A stretch of 64,000 bases of DNA from Gemmiger sp. An87 (GCF_002159185.1 NZ_NFHD01000010.1:45219-109218); one strand, 5' to 3'; positions 32,816-40,983 are shown, counted from the first letter of the stretch. The notes: generated by a model not told the origin, from the letters alone. A program made the numbers and translations.

Positions 32816-35734
32816 ATGGCGCAAGCCAACCGCATGCTGGCGCTGCGGCTGTTTGGTGTACCCCAGGCGAAGGCTCAGGCGGTGCTGAAGGCTGCGGCGG
32901 CCCAGGGCTGCCCGGGCCTGCGGCTGTTGAGCAGGGAAGAGGAGCTGGTGGTCTGCGTGAATGTGCGGGCCGAAAGCGAGGCCGAGGCCAGCCGGATCTG
33001 CAAGCAGTGGAATGAGTATTTTCGGGAACAGTTTGGCCCGGCAGTGTTCGGCGAGGGCGATACCGAGCTGTCCAAGGCGGCTTTGACCGGCCTGGCAAAA
33101 AAGCACAAGCTGTTTGTGGCGGCAGATGAGGCCACCGGCCATCTGCTGGAGGCACGCATCCGCGGAGAGCAGGAGGCCGCCGCAGTTTACGATTTCGGCG
33201 ACCACAGCTACCGGCATCCCACCAAGGCGGACCGTCTGGCGCCGCCCCGGGCCCTGCTGGACAAATACCCCGACTGCCCGGTGCAGCCTGCGGCGGGCCG
33301 TGCCCATCAGGCGCTGGCGCTTTCCGGCGCGGACTGGGCGGTGAGCTATCAGCCTGCCCAGGGCGTGCAGCCCGGCTTTGTGCTGGTGTGCGGGGCAAAG
33401 ATGGTGTATCTGCATGTGCTGGCCCCCAGTGCCCAGCCCGGTATGCTGGCCGCCAACTGGATCTTTGATATGCTGCGCCGCCTGGCCCTGGGCCTGGAGG
33501 CGGCGGAAGGGGTGCAGAGCTTTGCCTACGGCAAGCCCGCCCCGGTGCTGCCGGTGCTGCAAACTCCCGTTCCCCCGAAAACCGAGGCGCCCCGGCCCCG
33601 TTCGGCGGCAGCGCCCCAGCCGGGCGCAGAAAACGCCGCCTGGCAGAAATCCGGCGGGACTGTGCCTCCGGTGAGCCGGGCTGCCAACCTGCGCAGTGCC
33701 GGCCGGCAGCTGTTCGATGAATCCGCCCAGCTGCCCGAGCCGCCCGCTTCCAAAAAGAATCCCATGGCCAGGCTGCTTGGCTGCCTGGTGGCGGTGCTGG
33801 TCATTGCGGCCATTGCCTTCGGCGTGGTGTGGCTGGCCGAGCGCCCCGCCACCCAGCAGATGAGCAGCGCAGGCTACGGCACCGCTGACTACGACACCGC
33901 CGCCCGGGATTATCTGACCCGGGCCCAGCAGAGCAACAGCCAGGTGGCGGCCTATCTGGCCCTGCCCAAGCTGGGCGGCACTCTGGTCTACCAGCCGGAC
34001 GCAGTCCAGCCCGGCCAGGCGGTGGGCCTTGCGGTGCAGGCGGCCCAGGGAGATGAGCTGGCACGCTTTGTGAGCAGCGGCCAGCCCGGCCAGGCCCGCA
34101 CCAATCAGATCGTGGAATGCCCGGTGGACAGCATCCGGCAGCTGAGCGAGCTGGACGAGGAGGAGCTGCTGCGGGACAACTGCGGCTTTACCCTGTACAC
34201 CGACGGCAGCACCTATCGCTATAAGGTGGCCGCCGTCTTTTACTGGGACCCGGCCGAGACCGGCGAGACCGCCTTCGATCTGTACGGTCTGCAGGATCTG
34301 AGCGACCAGCAGAATTTCCTGAATTTTGTGCTGGGGGTCAAGGCCCGCAGCCTGTATGAGATGCCGGTTGACCTGGAGGACGGGGACAGCTTCGTCACCC
34401 TGGTGGCCGATACATCGGATTCCTCCGGCCGCAAGCTGGCGGTTACCGGCCGCCTGCAGCGGCAGGACGAGGCGGGCTTTCTGCTGGGCAAGCAGATTAC
34501 CCAGGCGGACCAGCCTCTGCTGCCTCTGGCCATGTATGAGCAGAGCGGGGAGGAGGTCCCCTCGGTGGAGACGCTGAACCAGTACTGGATGAACTGGTAT
34601 GCTACCGGTGGCGCCACCAGCAGCGACGTGCAGCAGGAGAGCGGCATGCCCCAGGAGGATCAGGTGGTGGAGGGTGTACACCCGCTGGACCCCAATGCCA
34701 CCCCCATTCCAACCCTGACGCCGCCGCCCACCGACGCGCCCGCGACTCCCAGCCCCAAGCCCAGTGCGACCCCCAAGCCTGGAACCACGCCGAAGCCCGG
34801 GGCTACCGAGGCGCCGGATGCCACCGGGACACCCCAGGCCACCCAGACACCCCAGGCCACCCAGGCTCCCTCCGATTCCGGTGATTCCGGTACGGCGCAG
34901 CCCACTCCGGCTCCGCAGCCGACCCAGGCGCCTCAGCCCACCGCCACGCCCAGCGCGGGCACCATCACGGTGACCATGAACGGCGTGCGGCAGGAGATGG
35001 ACCTGGTGGAATGTCTGGCCATGATTGCCCGCAACGAGCTGGGAGCAGGCGCGCCCATTGAGGCCTACAAGGCTCAGATGGTGGCCGCACACTCCTGGAT
35101 TCTAAGCCAGGGCGGTGCGCCCAGTGTTTCCGGCCGTGAGCCCAACGAAACCATCCGGCAGGCAGCCCGGGAGGTGGCCAACCAGATTGTGACCTACAAC
35201 GGCCGTGTGGCCTTCACCCCCTACTTCGCCAGCGCAGCCTTCGGCACCTGCCCCAGTGAGGACGTGTGGGGCTCCTCCCGCCCCTACCTGGTGGCGGTGG
35301 AAAGCCCCTATGACCAGCAGTATGCCTCCAACTGGCAGAACACCCGTGTGTTCACCGAGCAGGAGGTGGCCGACCGGGCCATGGAAAAGCTGGGTGTGGA
35401 CCTGTATGCCTACAGTGAGGACCCCAATGAATGGTTCGGCGATATTGTGAAGAACTCCTCCGGCTATGTGACCAGTCTGCGGCTGGGTACCGCCACCATC
35501 ACCGGTCAGAAGCTGCAGGTGAGCGTACTGGCCGGATTCCCCGGCCGGGATATCCGCAGCGCTGCCTTCGACATCACTTATGCGGACGGCAATTTCAGCA
35601 TCACCTGTTACGGCTACGGCCACGGGTGCGGTCTGTCCCAGTACGGCGCCTGGGGCTATGCGGCCAACGGCTGGACCTACGACCAGATTCTGGCCCATTA
35701 CTTCCCTGGCACCACTCTTTCTGCCGTGGGCTGA
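32816..35734 (+). CDS. Membrane chimera: pseudo-CinA/PncC + pseudo-sortase B + SpoIID/LytB domain
   Basis: 972 residues. (1) Residues 8-227 align along their length with CinA residues 179-411 (LALRLFG vs LTLRITG; SGADWAVSYQ vs SGADIAVSLT; RRLALGL in both). The amidase motif ESCTGG has become E-ATGH (105-109), so it is probably inactive. (2) One helix at about 319-341. (3) Residues 365-545 follow the class B sortase pattern (NSQVAAYLALP, YRYKVAAVFYW, VKARSLYEMPVDL), but P436 and D532 stand where His and Cys are expected. (4) A Pro/Thr linker, 620-715. (5) A SpoIID domain, 716-972, with NELG (E741) and YGHGCGLSQYG. Topology: N inside, C outside. ATG 32816 follows GAGGTGG. SpoIID domains cut peptidoglycan glycan strands; the roles of the other parts are unknown. 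Confidence 0.85.
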   Translation: MAQANRMLALRLFGVPQAKAQAVLKAAAAQGCPGLRLLSREEELVVCVNVRAESEAEASRICKQWNEYFREQFGPAVFGEGDTELSKAALTGLAKKHKLFVAADEATGHLLEARIRGEQEAAAVYDFGDHSYRHPTKADRLAPPRALLDKYPDCPVQPAAGRAHQALALSGADWAVSYQPAQGVQPGFVLVCGAKMVYLHVLAPSAQPGMLAANWIFDMLRRLALGLEAAEGVQSFAYGKPAPVLPVLQTPVPPKTEAPRPRSAAAPQPGAENAAWQKSGGTVPPVSRAANLRSAGRQLFDESAQLPEPPASKKNPMARLLGCLVAVLVIAAIAFGVVWLAERPATQQMSSAGYGTADYDTAARDYLTRAQQSNSQVAAYLALPKLGGTLVYQPDAVQPGQAVGLAVQAAQGDELARFVSSGQPGQARTNQIVECPVDSIRQLSELDEEELLRDNCGFTLYTDGSTYRYKVAAVFYWDPAETGETAFDLYGLQDLSDQQNFLNFVLGVKARSLYEMPVDLEDGDSFVTLVADTSDSSGRKLAVTGRLQRQDEAGFLLGKQITQADQPLLPLAMYEQSGEEVPSVETLNQYWMNWYATGGATSSDVQQESGMPQEDQVVEGVHPLDPNATPIPTLTPPPTDAPATPSPKPSATPKPGTTPKPGATEAPDATGTPQATQTPQATQAPSDSGDSGTAQPTPAPQPTQAPQPTATPSAGTITVTMNGVRQEMDLVECLAMIARNELGAGAPIEAYKAQMVAAHSWILSQGGAPSVSGREPNETIRQAAREVANQIVTYNGRVAFTPYFASAAFGTCPSEDVWGSSRPYLVAVESPYDQQYASNWQNTRVFTEQEVADRAMEKLGVDLYAYSEDPNEWFGDIVKNSSGYVTSLRLGTATITGQKLQVSVLAGFPGRDIRSAAFDITYADGNFSITCYGYGHGCGLSQYGAWGYAANGWTYDQILAHYFPGTTLSAVG

Positions 35735-35761
35735 GTGCCATCCCCCTCGCATAAGCCTTGC

Positions 35762-35801
35762 AAGCGGGGCGTTTTCCCAAGGGAAAGCGCCCCGCTTTTT
35801 T
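35762..35801 (+). terminator. Terminator of the SpoIID-domain gene
   Basis: Seventeen-position stem AAGCGGGGCGTTTTCCC / GGGAAAGCGCCCCGCTT with one T-G pair, then TTTTTT. Confidence 0.92.
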
Positions 35802-35950
35802 ATGTTTCTGGCAAAAAAAATGGGGAATCATACAGGAAAGGCTATCAAAAGTTTGGGGTTTCTGCGGCTGAATGCACAAAACAGGAAAAGAGGATTTGTG
35901 CGAAAAGGAAAAAATGCGGGAAAATACTCCCCAATTCGACGGGAATACGG

Positions 35951-35956
35951 TATAAT
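35951..35956 (+). promoter_or_regulatory. -10 box of the LCP gene promoter
   Basis: Perfect TATAAT in an AT-rich stretch; no good -35 box is visible at 16-18 bases (an activator or extended recognition may be needed). 35802-35950 holds no recognisable gene. Confidence 0.5.
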
Positions 35957-35974
35957 ATCGGTTGTTACTTTTTT

Positions 35975-36060
35975 GATACTTGTTGGAAAGTATCTCCCGG
36001 GGCATGGCTCCGGGATTTTTGTCAGCCGCCGGTCAAGCCTTACTGCATCCCCGGCGGCTG
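35975..36060 (+). promoter_or_regulatory. Three-hairpin leader of the LCP gene (candidate regulatory RNA)
   Basis: Three adjoining stems: GATACTT-GTTGGA-AAGTATC (35975-35994), TCCCGG/CCGGGA (35995-36015) followed by TTTTT as in a terminator, and a perfect 10-base stem CAGCCGCCGG/CCGGCGGCTG (36023-36060). They fill the leader between the -10 box and the ribosome site. Attenuation is plausible; no known riboswitch motif was recognised. Confidence 0.5.
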
Positions 36061-36104
36061 TTCCGTGCAATCAACCAAATAAGCAAAAAGAAAGGGGAAC
36101 CTGC

Positions 36105-37253
36105 GTGGAAAACCCGGCAAAGAAAAATTGGATCAAGATCCTGGTGATCGTTGTTGCAGTGGTGCTGCTGGCTGGATGCAGCGCCATGGCCTATCTTTAC
36201 AGCCAGATTGCCCCCGCCTTCGATGAGGGCGAGGCGGGCACCCTGAACCAGCAGACCGATCCGGACATCGAGGCAGGCGGCGACCGCTTCTACAACCTGC
36301 TGATGGTGGGCATCGACTACGACGCCGACGACGATGGCCGCGACTATGCGGAAGGCAAGGGCATGACCGACGTGATCATGTACGTGCAGATCGACCGGGA
36401 CAGCGGCAAGGTGAACGCCTTCCAGATCCCCCGCGATACCTACGCGGGCGAGGAAGTGGGCGAGGGCATCAAGACCAACACCGGCAAGATCAACGAGGTC
36501 TACGCCAACGGCCCGGACCAGAAGAACAAGATCAACAACCTGGCCAACAAGATCTACGAGCTGTTCAAGCTGCCGGTGGATGACTATGTGGTCATCGACA
36601 TGCAGGCCTTCAAGACCATGCTGAACAACATGGGCGGCATCGAGATGTACGTCCCCTGGGACATTGTCACCGTGGACAAGAAAACCGGCCACGAGGATGT
36701 GGTCTGCAAGCAGGGCACCCACCGCATCAGCGGCGACACCGCCGAGCTGATTCTGCGCAACCGGAATTACTCCACCGCCGACTACAAGCGGCTGGAGACC
36801 CAGCAGTACTTCTACGCGGCTCTGCTCAAGAGCTTTTTGAACGATTACACCCTGGCCGATTACTATAGCACCTGCAAGGTGGTGGCCCACTACATCGATA
36901 CCAGCCTGGACATCACCGAGATCTGGGGCCTGTACGCCACCATGCTGAAGGTGGAGCCGGAGAACATCTACATCGTGCGCGCACCCGGCGGCGCGGCCAA
37001 CATCAACGGTCACAGCCAGGTTTATTATGTGGACCGGGAGAGCTGTGCCGAGATTCTGAACGAGCACTTCCGCAGCCCGGACAGCCCGGTGGAAGCCGAG
37101 AAGCTGGGCCTCGTTACCGGCCAGACCTATCTCTACGGCATGAACATCGATGAGGGCCGCACCATGGGCGACGTGATGACCAATGCCGAGGAGGGCGAGG
37201 CCGAGCTGGCCGCCTCCTCCGAAGCGGCCTCCTCTGAGGCTGCCGAGGGCTGA
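36105..37253 (+). CDS. LytR-CpsA-Psr (LCP) family wall-polymer ligase
   Basis: 382 residues. One N-terminal hydrophobic segment (10-30), then the extracellular LCP domain: NLLMVGIDYDADDD, the central IPRDTYAG arginine motif, VDDYVVIDMQAFKTMLNNMGG, and RNRNYSTADYKRLETQQ near 215-231. LCP enzymes transfer polyprenyl-linked glycopolymers to peptidoglycan. The hydrophobic segment ends in LAGC (C25), a lipobox-like motif, so it might be lipid-anchored. The C-terminus is a Glu/Ala/Ser tail. The GTG at 36105 follows AAAGGGG; upstream frame extension to 35580 runs through the terminator and promoter and is rejected. Confidence 0.92.
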   Translation: MENPAKKNWIKILVIVVAVVLLAGCSAMAYLYSQIAPAFDEGEAGTLNQQTDPDIEAGGDRFYNLLMVGIDYDADDDGRDYAEGKGMTDVIMYVQIDRDSGKVNAFQIPRDTYAGEEVGEGIKTNTGKINEVYANGPDQKNKINNLANKIYELFKLPVDDYVVIDMQAFKTMLNNMGGIEMYVPWDIVTVDKKTGHEDVVCKQGTHRISGDTAELILRNRNYSTADYKRLETQQYFYAALLKSFLNDYTLADYYSTCKVVAHYIDTSLDITEIWGLYATMLKVEPENIYIVRAPGGAANINGHSQVYYVDRESCAEILNEHFRSPDSPVEAEKLGLVTGQTYLYGMNIDEGRTMGDVMTNAEEGEAELAASSEAASSEAAEG

Positions 37254-37282
37254 ACCGCCCGCTGAGCTGAACACAAGCAAAC

Positions 37283-37315
37283 AAAAAAGGCTCCCTGCAT
37301 GGGGAGCCTTTTTTC
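37283..37315 (+). terminator. Terminator of the LCP gene
   Basis: AAAAAAGGCTCC / GGAGCCTTTTTT stem with a short loop, usable in both directions; the leftward AIM24 gene ends 23 bases beyond. Confidence 0.9.
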
Positions 37316-37337
37316 TGTAGGAAGAGGTTTGTGCAGG

Positions 37338-38093
37338 TCAGACCACCGGGGCCATGAGCACCGTGCCGGTGCCCCGGTAAACGTTCACCAGACCTTCACC
37401 GGAAACGGCGGAGCCGATCAGGCTGCGGGTGGATTTTTCCACCGTGAAGTTCAGGCTGGAGGACCAGGCAATGGCCATGTTGCCGTCGATGCGCAGCTGG
37501 TCGTTGTCCAGCTTGAATTCGATCAGCTCGCTGCGGGGCACCGGGCTTTCCAGCGCCGCCACGCCTGCACCCTTCAGGCACAGGTTGAACAGGCCCTCAT
37601 TGCCCAGCGCCGCGCTGGACAGGTTCGAGCGGGCCACCACCTTCTGCTGCACCGAGCCGGAGCAGGCCAAAAACAGGCCGTCGTCCAGCACCAGACCGTC
37701 CCACTGGCCCACGTCCAGCAGGATGATGTGCTTGTAGGTGGGCTCCAGCATCAGGTGGCCGGTGCCCTTGTACTCCGGCTTTACCGCGCTTTCCTTGGTG
37801 GCTTTGGAGGCCAGCGCCTTGCCCAGCAGATCGCCCACGCCCTTGATGCCGGAGGTGGCTTCCACCGCGCCGCTCATCCACTGCATGGCCCCGGCCTGTA
37901 CCACGTAGCTGTCGCCCTTCAGCTCCAGCAGCAGCTGGCGGCGGCGCACGTTCATCTCGGAAGCATAGTAGCTGGCGATGGCGTTATCCGGGCGTACGCT
38001 CAGATCCTTCTCGTATTCCAGCACCCGCATGCCGCCCAGTTGGGCTGCGGTGAGGATGTTGGGGTTGTTCAGCAGATTGTTGAATGTGACCAT
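37338..38093 (-). CDS. AIM24 family protein
   Basis: 251 residues made of beta-rich repeats without membrane segments. Phrases such as GTGHLMLEPTYKHIILLDV, DDGLFLACSGSV and GEGLFNLCLKGAGVAAL are typical of the AIM24/TRAP-like (DUF124) family. The family is widespread and its molecular role in bacteria is not settled. Own promoter with an extended -10 box. It converges with the LCP gene. Confidence 0.85.
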   Translation of the reverse strand: MVTFNNLLNNPNILTAAQLGGMRVLEYEKDLSVRPDNAIASYYASEMNVRRRQLLLELKGDSYVVQAGAMQWMSGAVEATSGIKGVGDLLGKALASKATKESAVKPEYKGTGHLMLEPTYKHIILLDVGQWDGLVLDDGLFLACSGSVQQKVVARSNLSSAALGNEGLFNLCLKGAGVAALESPVPRSELIEFKLDNDQLRIDGNMAIAWSSSLNFTVEKSTRSLIGSAVSGEGLVNVYRGTGTVLMAPVV

Positions 38094-38180
38094 GGAAAAC
38101 CCTCCTTGCTGTTGGTCCGGCCATGCGCCCGCTTCCCGAAAAGTGGGAAACGGCGCAAAAAGCGCCTTGTATTTGTGGCC

Positions 38181-38209
38181 ATTATACCACGGAAGGCAGG
38201 CAGCGGGAA
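38181..38209 (-). promoter_or_regulatory. Promoter of the AIM24 gene
   Basis: Minus strand: TTCCCG (38209-38204), 17-base spacer, TATAAT (38186-38181) preceded by TGG (extended -10), which compensates for the weak -35. Confidence 0.7.
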
Positions 38210-38230
38210 GAGATTTTGGGAATTTTTTAC

Positions 38231-38268
38231 CAAAACAAAACGGCTGCGGAACTTTCCGCAGCCGTTTT
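38231..38268 (-). terminator. Terminator of the sigma/anti-sigma operon
   Basis: Fifteen-base perfect stem AAAACGGCTGCGGAA / TTCCGCAGCCGTTTT; on the minus strand TTTTGTTTTGG follows. It lies just after the stop of the PepSY protein. Confidence 0.9.
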
Positions 38269-38276
38269 GAATAAAC

Positions 38277-40226
38277 TCAGTTATCCTTTTCAAATTTCAG
38301 AATCGCACCGTCGGTGGCGCTGATCTCGTATTCATACTCCAGATTGCCGGACTTGAAGTCGATGGAGTAGTGAGGCGTGCTGTCATCCAGGTCGCTGTCC
38401 ATTTCCAGCTCCCGGATGGCGGACTGATCCAGTCCGGCATGGCTCAGGGCATTGGCCAGAGCCTGGTCGGCGCTGATGAAGGAACCGGCGGAAGCAATCG
38501 TTTTGTTTTCGCCCTTCCGCACACTGCCGGTGGCGCCGTCGATCTCGTATTCATACTGGGTGGAGCCGGAGAGGAATTTCACCTCGTATTCCACGCGGCC
38601 GTCATCCCAGTCCCGCTCGATGTACAGGTTTTGGACCTTATCCTCGGTCAGACCCGCATGCTGGAGCGCGGCGGCCTTGGCGCCGTCCTCGCCGATGTCG
38701 GTGGAGGAGGTGGCGCCGGTGCTGGAGCTGCTGTTGCTGTTGGTAGTGCCGGTATTGGCGCTGATGGCGGTGGGAGCGGCATGTGCCTCGGACTCATACT
38801 GGCGCACGGTGCCGTCCGCGTTGATTTCGTATTCGTATTCGGTGCTGCCCTGCCAGAACTCCACCTCATACACCCGCTGGCCATCGTCCCAGTCCAGCTT
38901 GGCGGTCAGGCCGGTCACCTGATCGGCGGAGAGACCCGCATGCTTCAGGGCGGCGGTTTTGGCGGCATCCAGACCCACGTCAGTGCTGCTGGAAGCGGCT
39001 GCGCCGGAGGAGGAGTGCTCCTCCTTCTCGCTCTTCAGAATCTGGCCCGCGCCGTCCACCTCGCAGAAGTACTCGGTGCTGCCGGTCCAGAATTTCACCT
39101 TGTAAACAAAGCGTCCGTCATCGTAGCTGGGGATCACCAGAATGCCCTCCGCCTGGTCCTCGCTCAGACCAACGGCGTTCAGAGCAGCGGCCTTGGCGGC
39201 AGCTTCGTCGATGGAGGCGTCCTGGCCCGCGGCGGCGGTGTAGCGCTCGGTGCGGTTCTTCACAATCTCGCCGGTGGTGGCATCCACATCGTACTCATAT
39301 TCCACGTTTCCGGCCCAGAATTCCACCTCGTAGACCATCCGGCCGTCCTCCATGTCAAAGTCCACCTTGGACACGGTCACCTGGTCGGCGGTCAGGCCCG
39401 CGTGGGTCAGAGCGGCGTTCTTGGCCACCTCGGTGCCGATGTAGCCGCCGTCGCTGGCGCGGCCGGTGGAGGTCACGGCGGTGAGGGTGGTGGCCTGGCT
39501 GGAGAGCAGCAGGTTCAGATCGTTCACGGTCCGGCCGGCCAGACTCTCAAAGGTGAGGGTGGGGTTCTGGTCCACCAGCTGCTGGATCAGCTGGGCCTTG
39601 CCCAGCGAGATGCCGTATTCGTCGGCCTTGGCCTGCAGGTCCTGATCCTGGCTTACCACCTGGCTCAGGATGGCCCCGTTGATGGAGCTGGAGGTCATTA
39701 CGGCGTTCACCGTCTCGGTGAGCTGGCTTTCCAGCTGGGCGGCCCGGTTGGCGTCGTCATCCTCCACCGTGATCAGGATAGAGTTGGCCAGCTCATCCAC
39801 ATAGCCGTTTTTCAGCAGCGAGCCCATCAGGGCATTCACCGCCACGTCCAGAGTGGCACCCTTCAGATCCATGCCGTCCAGCACAGCGGCGGCGTCCTCG
39901 TTGAGGGGGGTGGCCCGCAGCACCCGCTCGCGGCGGTTGAGCACCAGCTCGATGCTGGGGTTCACGTCCAGCGAGACGATGGACGCGGCGGTCTGGGACT
40001 GATTGTAGTAAATCGAGCCTCCGCCAATGGCCAGTACCAGGCAGGCGGCAGCGGCCAGAGCGGCCAGGCGCAGGGGCTTGCGGTTTTTCTTTTCAGGATT
40101 CTGATTCGTCATGGGGATCACGTTTCCTTTCCGGTCATCACAGCGAAGGAGAACGCTTTCCACGTCGTTGGGTGCCGCGTGTTCCAAAGCGGTGCGCAGC
40201 GCCTGTTCCACATTGCGGTCGGTCAT
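38277..40226 (-). CDS. RsgI-like anti-sigma factor with five PepSY-type sensor repeats
   Basis: 649 residues. Cytoplasmic part 1-52, one helix (about 53-72), then an RsgI-type periplasmic domain with SLDVNPSIELVLN at 85-97. Cleavage between the Asn and Pro of this motif (N89/P90) is known in RsgI proteins. Residues from about 255 hold five repeats of about 65-75 residues, each with a helix (AAALxHAGL), a DDGR turn and a strand pair ending EYEYEI, like PepSY domains, joined by Ser/Gly/Thr linkers. It overlaps the sigma gene by 4 bases. It should hold that sigma factor at the membrane until an external signal acts. The ligand is unknown. Confidence 0.85.
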   Translation of the reverse strand: MTDRNVEQALRTALEHAAPNDVESVLLRCDDRKGNVIPMTNQNPEKKNRKPLRLAALAAAACLVLAIGGGSIYYNQSQTAASIVSLDVNPSIELVLNRRERVLRATPLNEDAAAVLDGMDLKGATLDVAVNALMGSLLKNGYVDELANSILITVEDDDANRAAQLESQLTETVNAVMTSSSINGAILSQVVSQDQDLQAKADEYGISLGKAQLIQQLVDQNPTLTFESLAGRTVNDLNLLLSSQATTLTAVTSTGRASDGGYIGTEVAKNAALTHAGLTADQVTVSKVDFDMEDGRMVYEVEFWAGNVEYEYDVDATTGEIVKNRTERYTAAAGQDASIDEAAAKAAALNAVGLSEDQAEGILVIPSYDDGRFVYKVKFWTGSTEYFCEVDGAGQILKSEKEEHSSSGAAASSSTDVGLDAAKTAALKHAGLSADQVTGLTAKLDWDDGQRVYEVEFWQGSTEYEYEINADGTVRQYESEAHAAPTAISANTGTTNSNSSSSTGATSSTDIGEDGAKAAALQHAGLTEDKVQNLYIERDWDDGRVEYEVKFLSGSTQYEYEIDGATGSVRKGENKTIASAGSFISADQALANALSHAGLDQSAIRELEMDSDLDDSTPHYSIDFKSGNLEYEYEISATDGAILKFEKDN

Positions 40227-40804
40227 TGCGCGTCATCTCCTTCCAGAATGGTTTTCAGCTTTTTCAGGGAACGGTGATACTTGGAAAGCACGGTGGGCAG
40301 TGCCAGGCCCAGGAACTGGGCGATCTCCCGGTGCTTGAGCCCGCAGACCGCGTGCAGCACCACGATGTGCCGCTCCTCGTCCGAAAGGCGCCCCAGCGCC
40401 GCAGCCAGCACGGTACGGTCATCGGCGGTGAGGGAGTCGCTCTCGATGGAAAAGGCGGACCACTGGGCCTCGGAAAGATCCTGGATGCGGGCTGCGGTGC
40501 GCAGCCGTCCCAGCGCCAGATTCCGGGCGATGGTGAGTAGCCAGGCCATGGGCTTGCCCTGGGGCCGGTAGGAGGGAGCGGCGGCCCACACCTTCACGAA
40601 GGTGTCCTGGGCCACATCCTCGGCCTCCGCGCCGTTTTTCAGGTAAGACAGGGCCAGGCCGTACACCGCCGCCCGGGTACGGCGGTAAAGTTCGGCCAGA
40701 TCCTCCCGGCTGCCTGCGGCAATGCCGCTGATCAGCGCTTCCAGCTCCCCGTTGGGGTTCGCGGCACGGGCCTCCTGGGCCATTGCGCCAAGCACAAGCA
40801 TCAT
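40223..40804 (-). CDS. ECF-type RNA polymerase sigma factor
   Basis: 193 residues. Sigma region 2 spans about 38-95 (YRRTRAAVYGLALSYLKNGAEAEDVAQDTFVKVW) and region 4 about 125-185 (LSDEERHIVVLHAVCGLKHREIAQFLGLALPTVLSKYHRSLKKL). No region 3 is present. Start 40804 has AGGAG 9 bases upstream; the more upstream ATG at 40843 lacks a site. The stop overlaps the start of the RsgI-like gene, so the two are coupled. RsgI partners are normally SigI proteins; here the partner looks like a standard ECF factor. Confidence 0.9.
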   Translation of the reverse strand: MMLVLGAMAQEARAANPNGELEALISGIAAGSREDLAELYRRTRAAVYGLALSYLKNGAEAEDVAQDTFVKVWAAAPSYRPQGKPMAWLLTIARNLALGRLRTAARIQDLSEAQWSAFSIESDSLTADDRTVLAAALGRLSDEERHIVVLHAVCGLKHREIAQFLGLALPTVLSKYHRSLKKLKTILEGDDAQ

Positions 40805-40904
40805 ATCCGTTGTCTCCTGTCGTTCTAGTAATGCACGGAACAAAACGTTTATTGCATTGCTTTCAAAATTTTTTTTGCAAAGGGAAAAAGCCCTTGTTTC
40901 CTTT

Positions 40905-40934
40905 ATTATAGAATGGGCTATGCAGCCTTGGCAA
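40905..40934 (-). promoter_or_regulatory. Promoter of the sigma/anti-sigma operon
   Basis: Minus strand: TTGCCA (40934-40929), 18-base spacer, TATAAT (40910-40905). This is a housekeeping type promoter, so basal expression does not depend on the ECF factor itself. Confidence 0.75.
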
Positions 40935-40936
40935 GC

Positions 40937-40983
40937 GCAAAAAAAGACCCCGCAGGAAAGCCCATCCGGGCCGCCCTGCGGGG
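40937..40983 (-). terminator. Terminator of the ATP synthase operon
   Basis: Minus strand stem CCCCGCAGG / CCTGCGGGG, followed by TCTTTTTTTGCG; about 50 bases after atpC. The sigma operon promoter begins directly after it. Confidence 0.85.

Noticed and set aside
32816..35734. Sporulation-specific SpoIID
   Set aside because: No other sporulation genes are present and the domain is fused to unrelated modules; LytB/SpoIID domains also act in vegetative wall turnover.
35580..36104. N-terminal extension of the LCP protein by 175 residues
   Set aside because: The open frame runs out of phase through the end of the previous gene, a terminator and the promoter; the GTG at 36105 has a proper ribosome site.
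38370..40277. 635-residue plus-strand frame across the PepSY protein
   Set aside because: Antisense shadow; the sense protein has clear domains and is coupled to the sigma gene.
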